A stretch of 59,710 bases of DNA from Runella defluvii. Its GTDB lineage: Bacteria > Bacteroidota > Bacteroidia > Cytophagales > Spirosomataceae. The stretch spans positions 1 through 59,710 of the forward strand of contig NZ_JACIBY010000005.1 in assembly GCF_014195535.1 (NCBI RefSeq), given 5' to 3'. A model generated the notes under the pieces. It made no database searches and had not been told where the DNA came from. It saw only the letters and a list, made by a program, of their open reading frames with translations. Positions 34,096 through 42,880 of this stretch are shown piece by piece. How positions within the stretch are numbered: position 1 is the first letter of the stretch; each line of letters begins with the position of its first letter. A program made the translations under genes and the position numbers.

Positions 34096-36549
34096 ATGCG
34101 AAAATTTACATCTTGGTTTTTGGCCCTAGCAACGGGAGTGTTGCTTTGCGTGCCTGCACTCGCCCAACTTAGCGTTTCGGGCAAAATCGTTGACGCGGAA
34201 GACGGAAAACCTTTGCCAGGAGCTACGGTTCGGGCAGGAAGTTTTAGGGGAACGGTAACAAACGAAAAAGGCGAGTTCTCTCTCAAAGATTTACCTAAAG
34301 ACACTGATTTATTGGAGGTTTCGTACGTTGGCTATGAAGCTAATTTTATTAAAGTTCAGGACGTTGACAAAGTGATTAAACTGCAACGTAGCACTTTCAA
34401 CGCAGACGAAGTCGTCATCAGTGCGACTCGTGCCAACGCGAAATCGGCAGTGGCTTTTACAAATGTTGGCAAACTTGAACTCAGCAAACAGAATCTCGGG
34501 CAAGACCTGCCTATTTTGCTCAACTTCACGCCGTCGCTTGTCACTACTTCCGACGCAGGTGCGGGAGTTGGCTACACAGGAATGCGCATCAGAGGAACGG
34601 ATGCAACGCGTATCAACGTGACTATCAACGGAATTCCGTACAATGATGCCGAAAGTCAAGGGACATTTTGGGTCAACATGCCCGACTTTGGCTCGTCGGT
34701 AAGTAGCGTACAAATCCAGCGCGGTGTGGGGACATCCACCAACGGGGCTGCCGCTTTTGGGGCCACCGTCAACGTCAATACCAACGAATTTAGAAAAGAA
34801 GCCTACGCCGAAATCAACAACTCGGCGGGTTCGTTTAACACCTTCAAGCACACCGTATTGGCAGGAACGGGTCTTATCAACAACCATTTTACGATAGATG
34901 CTCGTTTGTCGAAAATCACCTCCGATGGCTTTATCGACCGCGCCAAATCCGACTTGAAATCGTTTTACTTGTCGGGGGCTTATTTTGGTAAAAAGAGTTC
35001 TGTCCGTCTCAATGTTTTTTCAGGACGCGAAATCACCTACCAAGCGTGGGAAGGAACACCAGAAGCCCGCCTTAAAGGCGACCGTGAAGGGATTTTGGCC
35101 TACATCGACCGCAACGGCCTTAACGACCGCGACGCCCAAAATTTGCTCAATTCCAACAGCCGCACCTACAATTTGTACCTCTACGACAACCAAGTGGACA
35201 ACTACCAACAAGATCATTATCAGTTGATTTCGTCGCATACGCTTTCTAAAAACTGGACTTTTAACCTCAATGGTTTTATGGTGAAAGGACGCGGTTTTTA
35301 TGAGCAATTCCGTGACAACGATAAACTGAGCAACTATAAATTACCCAACGTTGTGGTAGGAAGTCAAACCATTAGTCGGAGCGATTTGGTGCGTCGTCGT
35401 TGGTTGGACAACTCATTTTACGGAACAACCTTTTCATTGGATTACAACAGTTTCAAAAAGCTTACCGCCAACATCGGTGGAGGCTGGAACCAATACGACG
35501 GCAACCACTTTGGGGAGGTTATTTGGGCACGCTACGCCAGTACCAGCGCCATTCGTCAGCGTTACTATGAGAACGTTGGGCTAAAAACGGACTTTAACTT
35601 GTACGGAAAAGTATATTACCAACTTACCGACAAACTCAACGTATTTGGCGATGCCCAACTACGCACGATTGGTTACTTTGTAAAAGGAGATGATAACCAA
35701 CGTCGTCAGCAAAATCACGACGTTAATTACAACTTCTTCAACCCCAAAGCGGGCCTGACATACCAAATATCGGAAAGCAGCACGGCTTTTGCTTCGTTTA
35801 GCATTGCCCACCGCGAACCCAACCGCGATGACTTTACGGAATCAACGCAACAAATCCAACCCAAACCTGAGACGTTGCAAGATTTGGAATTAGGCTATCG
35901 TTTTCAGAAAGGTCGGGTAGCGGCTTCGATTGGCGGGTACTACATGAATTATAAAAACCAATTGGTGGTTTCGGGACAATTGAACGACGTGGGTAATCCC
36001 ATCAAAATCAACGTTCCCGAAAGTTACCGCGCTGGGATTGAACTTGAAGCAGGTGCTCAACTTCACAAGCAATGGAAATGGAACCTAAACGCGACATTTA
36101 GCCGCAACAAAATCAAGAATTTCACCGAATACGTCATCAACTACGACGACGAAAATGGCGGCTACCAAGTAACGAATCATGGCAACTCAACCATCGCTTT
36201 TTCACCCAACGTCGTGGTAGGAAGTCAGTTGGTCTTTACACCTGCTAAAAATTTTGAATTGGCTTTGTTGAGCAAATACGTAGGCAAGCAATACCTCGAT
36301 AACACCTCTAACGAAACTCGTCGATTAGATGCGTATTTCACCAACGATTTGCGTTTGGTATATCGCATCAAGCCTAAATGGCTCAACGAAATCACGATAA
36401 GTGCGTTGGCCAACAACGTTTTAAATGAATTGTACGAATCAAACGGCTACACCTATAGCTACGTCTATGGCGGTCAAACTACCACTGAGAACTTCTACTA
36501 TCCACTAGCTGGACGCAACTTCTTAGTGAGTTTAGGGTTGAAGTTTTAG
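34096..36549 (+). CDS. TonB-dependent outer-membrane receptor for thiamine (inferred)
   Basis: 817 residues. A signal peptide ending at PALAQ is followed by a carboxypeptidase-D-like beta domain (LSVSGKIVDAEDGKPLPGATV, about 25-110). Then the plug domain (LGQDLPILLNFTPSL, MRIRGTDATRINVTINGIPYND in parts) and a beta-barrel ending FLVSLGLKF with a terminal aromatic. Import is powered by TonB/ExbBD across the outer membrane. Thiamine (or a thiamine precursor) as ligand is inferred from the TPP riboswitch directly upstream. A good intrinsic terminator follows. Confidence 0.93.
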   Translation: MRKFTSWFLALATGVLLCVPALAQLSVSGKIVDAEDGKPLPGATVRAGSFRGTVTNEKGEFSLKDLPKDTDLLEVSYVGYEANFIKVQDVDKVIKLQRSTFNADEVVISATRANAKSAVAFTNVGKLELSKQNLGQDLPILLNFTPSLVTTSDAGAGVGYTGMRIRGTDATRINVTINGIPYNDAESQGTFWVNMPDFGSSVSSVQIQRGVGTSTNGAAAFGATVNVNTNEFRKEAYAEINNSAGSFNTFKHTVLAGTGLINNHFTIDARLSKITSDGFIDRAKSDLKSFYLSGAYFGKKSSVRLNVFSGREITYQAWEGTPEARLKGDREGILAYIDRNGLNDRDAQNLLNSNSRTYNLYLYDNQVDNYQQDHYQLISSHTLSKNWTFNLNGFMVKGRGFYEQFRDNDKLSNYKLPNVVVGSQTISRSDLVRRRWLDNSFYGTTFSLDYNSFKKLTANIGGGWNQYDGNHFGEVIWARYASTSAIRQRYYENVGLKTDFNLYGKVYYQLTDKLNVFGDAQLRTIGYFVKGDDNQRRQQNHDVNYNFFNPKAGLTYQISESSTAFASFSIAHREPNRDDFTESTQQIQPKPETLQDLELGYRFQKGRVAASIGGYYMNYKNQLVVSGQLNDVGNPIKINVPESYRAGIELEAGAQLHKQWKWNLNATFSRNKIKNFTEYVINYDDENGGYQVTNHGNSTIAFSPNVVVGSQLVFTPAKNFELALLSKYVGKQYLDNTSNETRRLDAYFTNDLRLVYRIKPKWLNEITISALANNVLNELYESNGYTYSYVYGGQTTTENFYYPLAGRNFLVSLGLKF

Positions 36550-36560
36550 GAATGATTTTT

Positions 36561-36605
36561 ATCCTCTTTTCGAAAATTTGAGATTGACGAAAGGGGGATT
36601 TTTTT
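36561..36605 (+). terminator. Intrinsic terminator after the TonB receptor
   Basis: ATCCTCTTTTCG (36561-36572) pairs with CGAAAGGGGGAT (36588-36599), including G-U wobbles, followed by seven T residues. Confidence 0.85.
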
Positions 36606-36629
36606 AGTACATTTACTAAAAAAACTGAC

Positions 36630-36848
36630 ATGGCAACTCTCCTTATTGAAATAGAAGATAAAAAATTGAAGTTTTTCAAAGAACTTCTTCAGAATCTACC
36701 CTTTGTAAAAATGAAAGAAGTTCACCCCGATGAGGATAGCGACGAGCAGGTACTAGAAAACATTCGCGAGGGTATTAAGGAAGTACGAAGCGTGGAGAAA
36801 GGGGAAACGAAAAGCCGTCCAGCTCGTCAATTTCTGCAAGAGCTATGA
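36630..36848 (+). CDS. Putative type II antitoxin
   Basis: 72 residues, MATLLIEIEDKKLKFFKELLQNLP at the start (in parts), then an acidic, helical, flexible tail (HPDEDSDEQVLENIREGIKEV) ending ARQFLQEL. This matches small Bacteroidota antitoxins paired with RelE/ParE-type toxins. Its stop overlaps the start of the next ORF as ATGA, the usual antitoxin-toxin coupling, but that toxin is broken (see 36845-36968). A 7-of-8 match to the -7 box (TACATTTA) lies about 20 bases upstream. Antitoxin identity is from context and sequence pattern, not a domain search. Confidence 0.75.
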   Translation: MATLLIEIEDKKLKFFKELLQNLPFVKMKEVHPDEDSDEQVLENIREGIKEVRSVEKGETKSRPARQFLQEL

Positions 36849-36968
36849 GCTATCAGGTAGAAACGATCAAAAACTTTGAGCGAGAAGCAAAACGCAATTT
36901 ATGACAAATCAGAACAGTCAGATATTTCAGATGTTGAGTTAGTTAGGTTATTGAATGACGTTCCTTAA
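36845..36968 (+). pseudogene. RelE/ParE-family toxin remnant (internal deletion and frameshift)
   Basis: The ATG overlaps the antitoxin stop (ATGA). It encodes MSYQVETIKNFEREAKRNL and then stops at 36904; full-length relatives continue after FEREAKRL for ~70 more residues. A second frame from 36900 to 36968 encodes YDKSEQSDISDVELVRLLNDVP, the typical C-terminal end of this toxin family. Head and tail are thus preserved but the middle (about 50 residues, with the catalytic core) is missing and the junction is out of frame. The gene cannot make an active toxin. Confidence 0.8.
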
Positions 36969-36989
36969 TCTGAAAAACCACTCTATTAC

Positions 36990-37024
36990 AAAAAAGCCTC
37001 AGGACCAAGTCTTGAGGCTTTTTT
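36990..37024. terminator. Bidirectional intrinsic terminator
   Basis: AAAAAAGCCTCA (36990-37001) and TGAGGCTTTTTT (37013-37024) pair perfectly, closing the antitoxin/toxin-remnant transcript. Confidence 0.9.
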
Positions 37025-37115
37025 GGTAATATCCCTTCATCCATTCAACAAAAAACTCCATCTGCCCAAACCTACGCTTCATCGGGAAAGGACTAGAGAG
37101 TTCTTTCTGGTGCTG

Positions 37116-37123
37116 TACCTTTG
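37116..37123 (+). promoter_or_regulatory. Probable -7 element for the 2TM gene
   Basis: TACCTTTG matches TAnnTTTG, 65 bases upstream of ATG 37189. No clear TTG at -33. Confidence 0.4.
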
Positions 37124-37188
37124 AATCATCAAAACAGCCAGAAAACACAAACTCGTTAATCATCTAAACTATAAACATCCTTACAACC

Positions 37189-37476
37189 ATGAACACTAAC
37201 ATGACTTCCGCCAATCAAAACAACTACGATGAATTTTTGATGAAAGCTGCTCGCCGTCGGGTAGGTTTCCAGACGCACGCGTTTGTTTACCTTATTGTAA
37301 ATACGTTTATTTCAGCTCTTTGTTTATTTTCTGACGGTAAGCTTCCTATAGAGCTATGGCTATCGTGGGGATTGGGCTTAGCCGTTCACGGCATCGTTGC
37401 CTACTTTTCATTCGACGCCAGAAAAGCGACTGAGCGGGAGTACGAGAAACTGCTTAAAGAGAAGAAAATGGACTAA
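37189..37476 (+). CDS. 2TM domain protein
   Basis: 95 residues with two transmembrane helices (HAFVYLIVNTFISALCLF and LWLSWGLGLAVHGIVAYF) flanked by charged ends. The N-terminal block YDEFLMKAARRRVGFQTHAF and the C-terminal charged helix (ATEREYEKLLKEKK) match the 2TM family of Bacteroidota inner-membrane proteins, which are often near LytTR regulators; none is adjacent here. Function unknown. Cytoplasmic N-terminus is likely. Confidence 0.85.
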   Translation: MNTNMTSANQNNYDEFLMKAARRRVGFQTHAFVYLIVNTFISALCLFSDGKLPIELWLSWGLGLAVHGIVAYFSFDARKATEREYEKLLKEKKMD

Positions 37477-37481
37477 CTAAC

Positions 37482-37556
37482 GTGGGTCGGGTAGTGTGGG
37501 CGGGTTGCTCACAACCCGACCCACGAAGCCTGGGGTTGTGAGCAACCACAGGCACA
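37482..37556. repeat. GGGTTG..CAACCC-type repeat cluster with a 10-bp inverted repeat
   Basis: Two units: inverted GGGTTGCTCACAACCC (37502-37517) flanked by arms GTGGGTCGGG and CCCGACCCAC, then GGGGTTGTGAGCAACC (37532-37547) followed by ACAGGCACAT. Same unit as at 16519-16605 and 54835-54912, here with one copy in reverse orientation. It lies between the converging 2TM and pruA genes. Confidence 0.8.
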
Positions 37557-37582
37557 TATTTAGCAACCCCGACCACTTATTT

Positions 37583-39214
37583 TTAAGCTTCTCCTAAGAA
37601 AGGATAGCGGTAGTCGATAGGCGACACAAAGGTTTCTTTAATCGTACGAGGCGATACCCAACGCAACAAGTTGAGGATAGAACCTGCTTTGTCGTTGGTG
37701 CCTGACGCTCTCGCTCCACCAAACGGCTGCTGTCCTACCACGGCGCCCGTTGGCTTATCGTTGATGTAAAAATTACCCGCAGCATTTACCAATTTCTTGC
37801 TGGCTAACTCAATCGCGTAGCGGTCTTGGGCAAAAATAGAACCCGTCAACGCGTACGGCGATGTGGCATCTACCAATGCCAATGTCTCTTCAAATTTCTC
37901 TGGCTCATAGACATAAATGGTCAACACGGGGCCAAAGATTTCTTCGCACATGGTCGTGTAGTTCGGGTCAGTGGTTAGAAGTACCGTGGGTTCAACAAAA
38001 TACCCCTTCGATTTATCACAATTGCCGCCCGCAATGACCGTCACCCGAGGGTCGTTTTTAGCGTTGGCGATGTAAGTGGCAATTTTATCAAACGATTTTT
38101 CGTCAATTACGGCATTCACAAAATTGGAGAAATCTTCGGTTCCGCCCATTTTTATCGTGGCAAGGTCTTCCACCATGTAGTTTTTGATGCTTTCCCACAG
38201 ATTTGAAGGCAAATACGCCCGCGACGCAGCCGAACATTTTTGGCCTTGGTACTCAAACGCTCCACGCACCAATCCTACTGCCACCGCCTTGGCATCAGCC
38301 GACGAATGGGCTACCACAAAGTCTTTTCCTCCCGTTTCGCCCACAATTCTTGGAAACGATTTGTAACGCGGGAGGTTATCGCCAATGGTTTTCCAAATGT
38401 GCTGAAACACTTTTGTACTTCCCGTAAAGTGGATTCCTGCAAAATCGGGGTGACTAAAAATCACATCGCCCACCACGGGGCCATCCACGTAAATGAGGTT
38501 GATGACCCCGTCGGGGATACCTGCTTCTTTGAATACTTTCATCAAAACATTGGCCGCATATACTTGCGTCAAGGCGGGTTTCCACACGCACACGTTGCCC
38601 ATCAATGCGGCCGACGTAGGTAAGTTTCCAGCAATCGCCGTAAAGTTGAACGGAGTCAACGCAAACACAAAGCCTTCGAGTGGACGGTGTTCTAGGCGAT
38701 TCCAGATGCCATCCGACGACTGTGGTTGTTCTTTATAAATTTGAGAAGCGTAATAAACGTTAAAGCGAAGAAAATCAATCATTTCGCAGGCCGAATCAAT
38801 CTCGGCTTGGTACGCATTTTTTGATTGTCCAAGCATGGTTGCCGCGTTGATTTCCGCGCGGTAAGGGCCTGCCAACAAATCTGCCGCTTTTAAGAAAATA
38901 CTAGCACGGTGTTCCCAGCTCAAGTTGGCCCATTTTTCGCGCGCACCCAAAGCAGCCTCAATCGCCTTTTGCACGTGCGACGCATCACCCAACGAATAAT
39001 ACCCTAAAACGTGCTGGTGGTCGTGAGGGGGAGTTACGGCGTATTTTTCATCCGTCATAATTTCCTCACTTCCAATGTACATCGGAATATCAATTTGCTT
39101 GCTCCGTGCATCTGCCAAAGCAGCTTTTAAGGCTGCTTTTTCAGACGAATTGGGCGCATACGACTTTATAGGTTCGTTTTTGGGGGCTGGTACATTAAAA
39201 AATCCAGTAGCCAT
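37583..39214 (-). CDS. pruA: L-glutamate gamma-semialdehyde (1-pyrroline-5-carboxylate) dehydrogenase
   Basis: 543-residue NAD-dependent aldehyde dehydrogenase that oxidises glutamate-5-semialdehyde to glutamate, the second step of proline breakdown. Signatures: FALTPFNFTAIAGNLPTSAA (in parts), VGETGGKDFVVAHSSA with the catalytic Glu, and YQGQKCSAASRAY with the catalytic Cys. QQPFGGARASGTNDKAG is the P5CDH-specific end. The length and motif set fit the single-function PruA (group of ~540 aa); no proline dehydrogenase (putA/prodh) is adjacent. Cytoplasmic. Confidence 0.95.
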   Translation of the reverse strand: MATGFFNVPAPKNEPIKSYAPNSSEKAALKAALADARSKQIDIPMYIGSEEIMTDEKYAVTPPHDHQHVLGYYSLGDASHVQKAIEAALGAREKWANLSWEHRASIFLKAADLLAGPYRAEINAATMLGQSKNAYQAEIDSACEMIDFLRFNVYYASQIYKEQPQSSDGIWNRLEHRPLEGFVFALTPFNFTAIAGNLPTSAALMGNVCVWKPALTQVYAANVLMKVFKEAGIPDGVINLIYVDGPVVGDVIFSHPDFAGIHFTGSTKVFQHIWKTIGDNLPRYKSFPRIVGETGGKDFVVAHSSADAKAVAVGLVRGAFEYQGQKCSAASRAYLPSNLWESIKNYMVEDLATIKMGGTEDFSNFVNAVIDEKSFDKIATYIANAKNDPRVTVIAGGNCDKSKGYFVEPTVLLTTDPNYTTMCEEIFGPVLTIYVYEPEKFEETLALVDATSPYALTGSIFAQDRYAIELASKKLVNAAGNFYINDKPTGAVVGQQPFGGARASGTNDKAGSILNLLRWVSPRTIKETFVSPIDYRYPFLGEA

Positions 39215-39244
39215 GATTCTATTTGGTTTGAAGTTTTTTATAAA

Positions 39245-39300
39245 AGTCCATGGTCAATAGTTAATAATTTCCCTACCCTATTAACCATCGACCATGGACT
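39245..39300. repeat. Palindromic repeat with CCATGG arms
   Basis: AGTCCATGGTC (39245-39255) and GACCATGGACT (39290-39300) with inner GTTAATAA/TTAACC segments. It lies between pruA and the prolyl oligopeptidase gene. A known-looking type of dispersed Cytophagales palindrome; function unknown. Confidence 0.75.
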
Positions 39301-39311
39301 ATCAACTACAT

Positions 39312-41405
39312 TTACTTCCACGTAAGTCCCATGTTTTGGAACATAAACGCGTACGTATCGGCAGTAGTTTCAAGCGCTTTTTTGGTGTTACTTGCCCCGT
39401 GGCCGCTGTTCACATCCACCCGAATCAATAACGGATTGGTGCTGCTTTTTCCCGCTTTTTCTTGCAATTCGGCGGCGTACTTAAACGAGTGAGCGGGTAC
39501 TACTCGGTCGTCGTGGTCGGCAGTAGTTACGAGCGTGGCAGGATAATTCACTCCTGTTTTGATGTTGTGCAAAGGTGAATACGCATACAACGCTTTGAAT
39601 TCTTCGGCATTGTCGCTGCTGCCATAATCGGCAATCCAGTTCCAACCAATGGTAAACTTATGGAAACGGAGCATGTCCATTACTCCCACCGCAGGAAACG
39701 CCACTTTGCACAAGTCTGGACGTTGGTTAATCACAGCTCCTACCAGCAAGCCCCCATTGGAGCCCCCTTGAAGCGCCAAACGCGCCGAAGAAGTATATTT
39801 TTCTTTGATAAGAAACTCAGCCGCCGCGATGAAATCATCGAATACGTTTTGCTTTTTGAGTTTCATTCCTTGCTTGTGCCACTCTTCACCGTACTCGCTT
39901 CCTCCGCGTAAGTTGGCTTGAGCATACACCCCGCCTTGGTCCAAAAACGGCATTCGCGTTGGACTAAATGAGGGCGTCAAGCTAATGTTAAAGCCACCGT
40001 AACCGTACAAAACCGTAGGATTAGTACCATCCAATTTTAACCCTTTCTTGTAGGTGATAAACATCGGCACTTTAGTACCGTCTTTGCTGGTATAAAATAC
40101 TTGTTTGGTTTCGTAGTCAGTAGGTTTGAAACTTACCTCAGGCTCGCGGAATACCGTGCTTTTCTTGGTGGCAATGTCGTAGCGGAAAATCGTAGGAGGA
40201 TAATTAAACGAAGTGTAGGTATAAAACACAAACTTGTCGTCGTTTTCACCCCCAAAACCACCTGCCGAACCTAAGCCTGGCAACGGAACTTCGTTTTCCA
40301 ATTGGCCTTTCATGTTATAGACATATACCCGCGTTGTGACATCTTTTGAATACAATGCAAACAACTTACCACCTGCCGTACCAACACCCGTCAATGGTTC
40401 AGGTTTTTCGGGCAAAAACGGTTTCCACTTTTTGGTGGCGGTTTCGTAAAGCATTACTTTTTCGTTGGGTGCATTTTCGTTGGTATTAATCAAAAATCCG
40501 CCCGCTACGTTGTCAACCACGCTGTAACTAAAATTGGTAATTTCGCTTACAATCGGCGTAAATTCCTTTTGGCCTTTGGCACGATAAAACAACGCATTTC
40601 CGTCTTTTCCTTTTCCACGGTCTGAGAGATTTAAGAAGGCAAATTGCTCATCTTCACTCACATACACCCCATGAAAACGCTGTAAATTTACTTTGTCTTC
40701 ATACACCAATTCATCGGCAGCTTGTGCGGTTCCTACTTTGTGGTAAAACACTTGGTGGTTTTCATTTTTGGCCGCCAAAGCGCTTCCTTCAGGTTTGGGA
40801 TAACGGCTGTAGTAGAAGCCATCGCCCTGCCAAGAAGCCCCCGATACTTTTACCCATTCAATCTTATCAGAAAGCATTTGGAGGGTTTTCATGTCCATGA
40901 TTTGGTATTCTTGCCAATCTGAGCCTCCTTTTGAGAAGCCACAAACGGCATAATTTCCATTTTTGGATAAATTAAAAACCGTCAAGCGCGTCGTACCATC
41001 GGCTGAAAGCTTGTTGGGATCCATGACCAATTCAGGCGTTCCATTAAGCCCTTTTTGGCGATACAACACCGACTGATTTTGCAAACCGTCGTTTTTGTAG
41101 AAATAAAAATACTCGCCTTTTTTGCGGGGAGCCGAATACTTAGGGTAATTATAGGCTTTTTCTAAATCACTGAATATCTTCCCTTTGAACGGAATTTTAT
41201 TCAAATACGCAAACGTCACCTCGTTTTGGGCTTTGACCCACGCGCCTGTTTCGGCCGAGCGGTCGTCTTCGAGCCAGCGGTAGGCGTCGGCTACTTTAGT
41301 TCCGTGGTATTCATCCACGTGATCTACTTTGCGGGTGGTTGGGTATATCATTTGAGCAGAAGCTGTGGCGGACAATAACGCCAAGACTAGAAAGGATTTG
41401 GACAT
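39312..41405 (-). CDS. Exported prolyl oligopeptidase (S9A)
   Basis: 697 residues. Signal peptide SKSFLVLALLSATASAQ. An N-terminal beta-propeller region (KVDHVDEYHGTKVADAYRWLEDD at its start, in parts) precedes the alpha/beta-hydrolase catalytic domain. The Ser nucleophile lies in LQGGSNGGLLVGA, Asp in TTADHDDRVVPAHS, and His in VNSGHGASN, the standard S9A triad. It cleaves short peptides after proline and would be periplasmic. It is followed on the same strand by pruA (98 bases, with a palindrome between), so peptide-proline use may feed proline oxidation; that link is inference. Confidence 0.95.
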   Translation of the reverse strand: MSKSFLVLALLSATASAQMIYPTTRKVDHVDEYHGTKVADAYRWLEDDRSAETGAWVKAQNEVTFAYLNKIPFKGKIFSDLEKAYNYPKYSAPRKKGEYFYFYKNDGLQNQSVLYRQKGLNGTPELVMDPNKLSADGTTRLTVFNLSKNGNYAVCGFSKGGSDWQEYQIMDMKTLQMLSDKIEWVKVSGASWQGDGFYYSRYPKPEGSALAAKNENHQVFYHKVGTAQAADELVYEDKVNLQRFHGVYVSEDEQFAFLNLSDRGKGKDGNALFYRAKGQKEFTPIVSEITNFSYSVVDNVAGGFLINTNENAPNEKVMLYETATKKWKPFLPEKPEPLTGVGTAGGKLFALYSKDVTTRVYVYNMKGQLENEVPLPGLGSAGGFGGENDDKFVFYTYTSFNYPPTIFRYDIATKKSTVFREPEVSFKPTDYETKQVFYTSKDGTKVPMFITYKKGLKLDGTNPTVLYGYGGFNISLTPSFSPTRMPFLDQGGVYAQANLRGGSEYGEEWHKQGMKLKKQNVFDDFIAAAEFLIKEKYTSSARLALQGGSNGGLLVGAVINQRPDLCKVAFPAVGVMDMLRFHKFTIGWNWIADYGSSDNAEEFKALYAYSPLHNIKTGVNYPATLVTTADHDDRVVPAHSFKYAAELQEKAGKSSTNPLLIRVDVNSGHGASNTKKALETTADTYAFMFQNMGLTWK

Positions 41406-41466
41406 GGGTGACTGTTAGGTTTTTAATTAGTGTTGACGAAACGAAAGTGTCGAACAAAAATAGAAA

Positions 41467-41494
41467 ATGTCGCCCGCTTGTTAGCAGACGACAT
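41467..41494 (-). terminator. Probable terminator of the YceI gene (minus strand)
   Basis: Arms ATGTCG (41467-41472) and CGACAT (41489-41494) with additional inner pairing (CCCGC/GC-type); on the minus strand the hairpin is followed by TTTTCTATTTTT. About 43 bases after the YceI stop. Confidence 0.5.
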
Positions 41495-41536
41495 CAAAAA
41501 ATCTTGCTTTGACAACTTTTTATTTCAATTTATCCG

Positions 41537-42097
41537 CTACTGCGTCCGAAAAGTAAACGAAAAATGAATGGTGATTTCGTCCTCAACCTTTACAAAGAGC
41601 AACGACGGCCGCTCAACCTTAAACTCCGATAGCTTTACGGGAAAAGCTCCCTCTACCCGAATCGTATTTCCTTCAGTGTAGGTTTTTGTCGTGATGCTCA
41701 TCGGTTTGGTCACGCCATGAAAGTTGAGACTTCCATTGATGATTAAATTCGATTCATTTCGCGAGAGCTGGGCGCTGGTAAAATTGATTTTAGGGTACGT
41801 CAGTGCTTCCAGCGCTTCCAAGGCGTGCGAGTCGCGGTTGGTATTTCGACTGTCGAACGCCATTACTTTGGCACTAATGGCGACCGTTTCGAGTTTCGCC
41901 TCGTCTTCGTCGTACGTCACCACGCAGTCCACTTCGCGGCATACAGCCTTCCACGAGTGTAATGGATGTTTCCCTTCGTAGCTAATCCATGAGCTAGCTT
42001 TATTACTGAATAATTTACGTTTGAGTGTTTTAGGCCCAAAGGCAAAACCCGACAGCACGGCCATAGCTGCCAAGGCATAAAATATGATCTTTTTCAT
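41537..42097 (-). CDS. Exported YceI family protein (second copy)
   Basis: 186 residues; signal peptide KKIIFYALAAMAVLSGFAFG. The YceI features are divergent but present: HPLHSWKAVCREVDCVV, FDSRNTNRDSHALEALEALTYPKINF, LIINGSLNFHGVTKPMSI (in parts), ending VEDEITIHFSF. Periplasmic lipid-binding barrel family. It lies 38 bases downstream of a four-helix b561-like membrane protein on the same strand. YceI/cytochrome b561 pairs are known in other bacteria, so a joint role is plausible. Confidence 0.85.
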   Translation of the reverse strand: MKKIIFYALAAMAVLSGFAFGPKTLKRKLFSNKASSWISYEGKHPLHSWKAVCREVDCVVTYDEDEAKLETVAISAKVMAFDSRNTNRDSHALEALEALTYPKINFTSAQLSRNESNLIINGSLNFHGVTKPMSITTKTYTEGNTIRVEGAFPVKLSEFKVERPSLLFVKVEDEITIHFSFTFRTQ

Positions 42098-42135
42098 ACT
42101 AATTTACATGGTTAGGAGAGATACAATAAAACCAA

Positions 42136-42753
42136 TCAGCGGAACTGAAAAACCAGAATACTGGCTGTGAAAGCTCCCACGGTAGTGTAGGCCACCGCGC
42201 GGTGATAGGGTTTTAGCTCAGGATTTTTGGAAATTTGGTGGCCTAGAACGTTGGTACCTATCATGCCCAATAAATGCACCATGGCCAACATTCGATGCAC
42301 TTTGGCGCTACTAAACCCTTTTCGATGGACGATAGCCGAAGGAGCAGTAAGCGCCATCGTTGCCGTGAGAGTATAACCAATATTCACGCCTTTGGCAAGG
42401 GCGCGGTGGGTAGCGCGGAGGTCGTCACTGTAGTTTTTGTACATTTTTCCTCCTACCACTCCTTGTGCCACCATCCCCGCAAAGGTCAGTAAACCCGCCG
42501 CTTGGTGGATATTAAACATAGTCCGTCGGATTTTAAATTCTTGCTGGCGATTTTGGCGGTTGAGCGGCATCCAGTGGCGCATCAAACCATGATGTCCCCA
42601 AAGCATTTTTTGGGTGAAAATCATTTTTTGCGGAAGTAGAACGGGAGATTGTAAGCTGTCTTTGATGTCCACCAACAGCGTGTCGGTCAGACTTAGTTGG
42701 GCGTAGGCGCTGCTTGTCAGGCACAGCAGTGCCAGAAGTAACACTTTTCTCAT
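42136..42753 (-). CDS. Exported four-helix membrane protein, cytochrome b561-like
   Basis: 205 residues: signal peptide RKVLLLALLCLTSSAYAQ, a ~60-residue exported part, then four hydrophobic helices (AGLLTFAGMVAQGVVGG, GYTLTATMALTAPSAIV, MLAMVHLLGMIGTNVLG, VAYTTVGAFTASILVFQF). Histidines lie at or near helices (FNIHQAAG, ATHRALAK, VHRMLAMVHLLGM, YHRAVAY) in a pattern that could ligate two hemes, as in b561-type proteins. This is inference; no domain is certain. Upstream of, and probably co-transcribed with, a YceI gene. Confidence 0.65.
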   Translation of the reverse strand: MRKVLLLALLCLTSSAYAQLSLTDTLLVDIKDSLQSPVLLPQKMIFTQKMLWGHHGLMRHWMPLNRQNRQQEFKIRRTMFNIHQAAGLLTFAGMVAQGVVGGKMYKNYSDDLRATHRALAKGVNIGYTLTATMALTAPSAIVHRKGFSSAKVHRMLAMVHLLGMIGTNVLGHQISKNPELKPYHRAVAYTTVGAFTASILVFQFR

Positions 42754-42831
42754 AAGTTTTCAATTAAGTAGGGTAGTAAAATATATGTAGCTACATCTAC
42801 GTAAAAGAGAGCGTTGTGGATGCGTCAATAC

Positions 42832-42859
42832 AAAAAAAGCCGCACTTTCAGTGCGGCTT
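42832..42859 (-). terminator. Intrinsic terminator of the lipoprotein gene (minus strand)
   Basis: AAGCCGCACT-TTC-AGTGCGGCTT (42837-42859) preceded by an A tract on the plus strand, i.e. followed by seven T on the minus strand. About 21 bases beyond the stop of the 42881-43333 gene. Confidence 0.9.
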
Positions 42860-42880
42860 AACGAATGTTTCTTTCAAATC

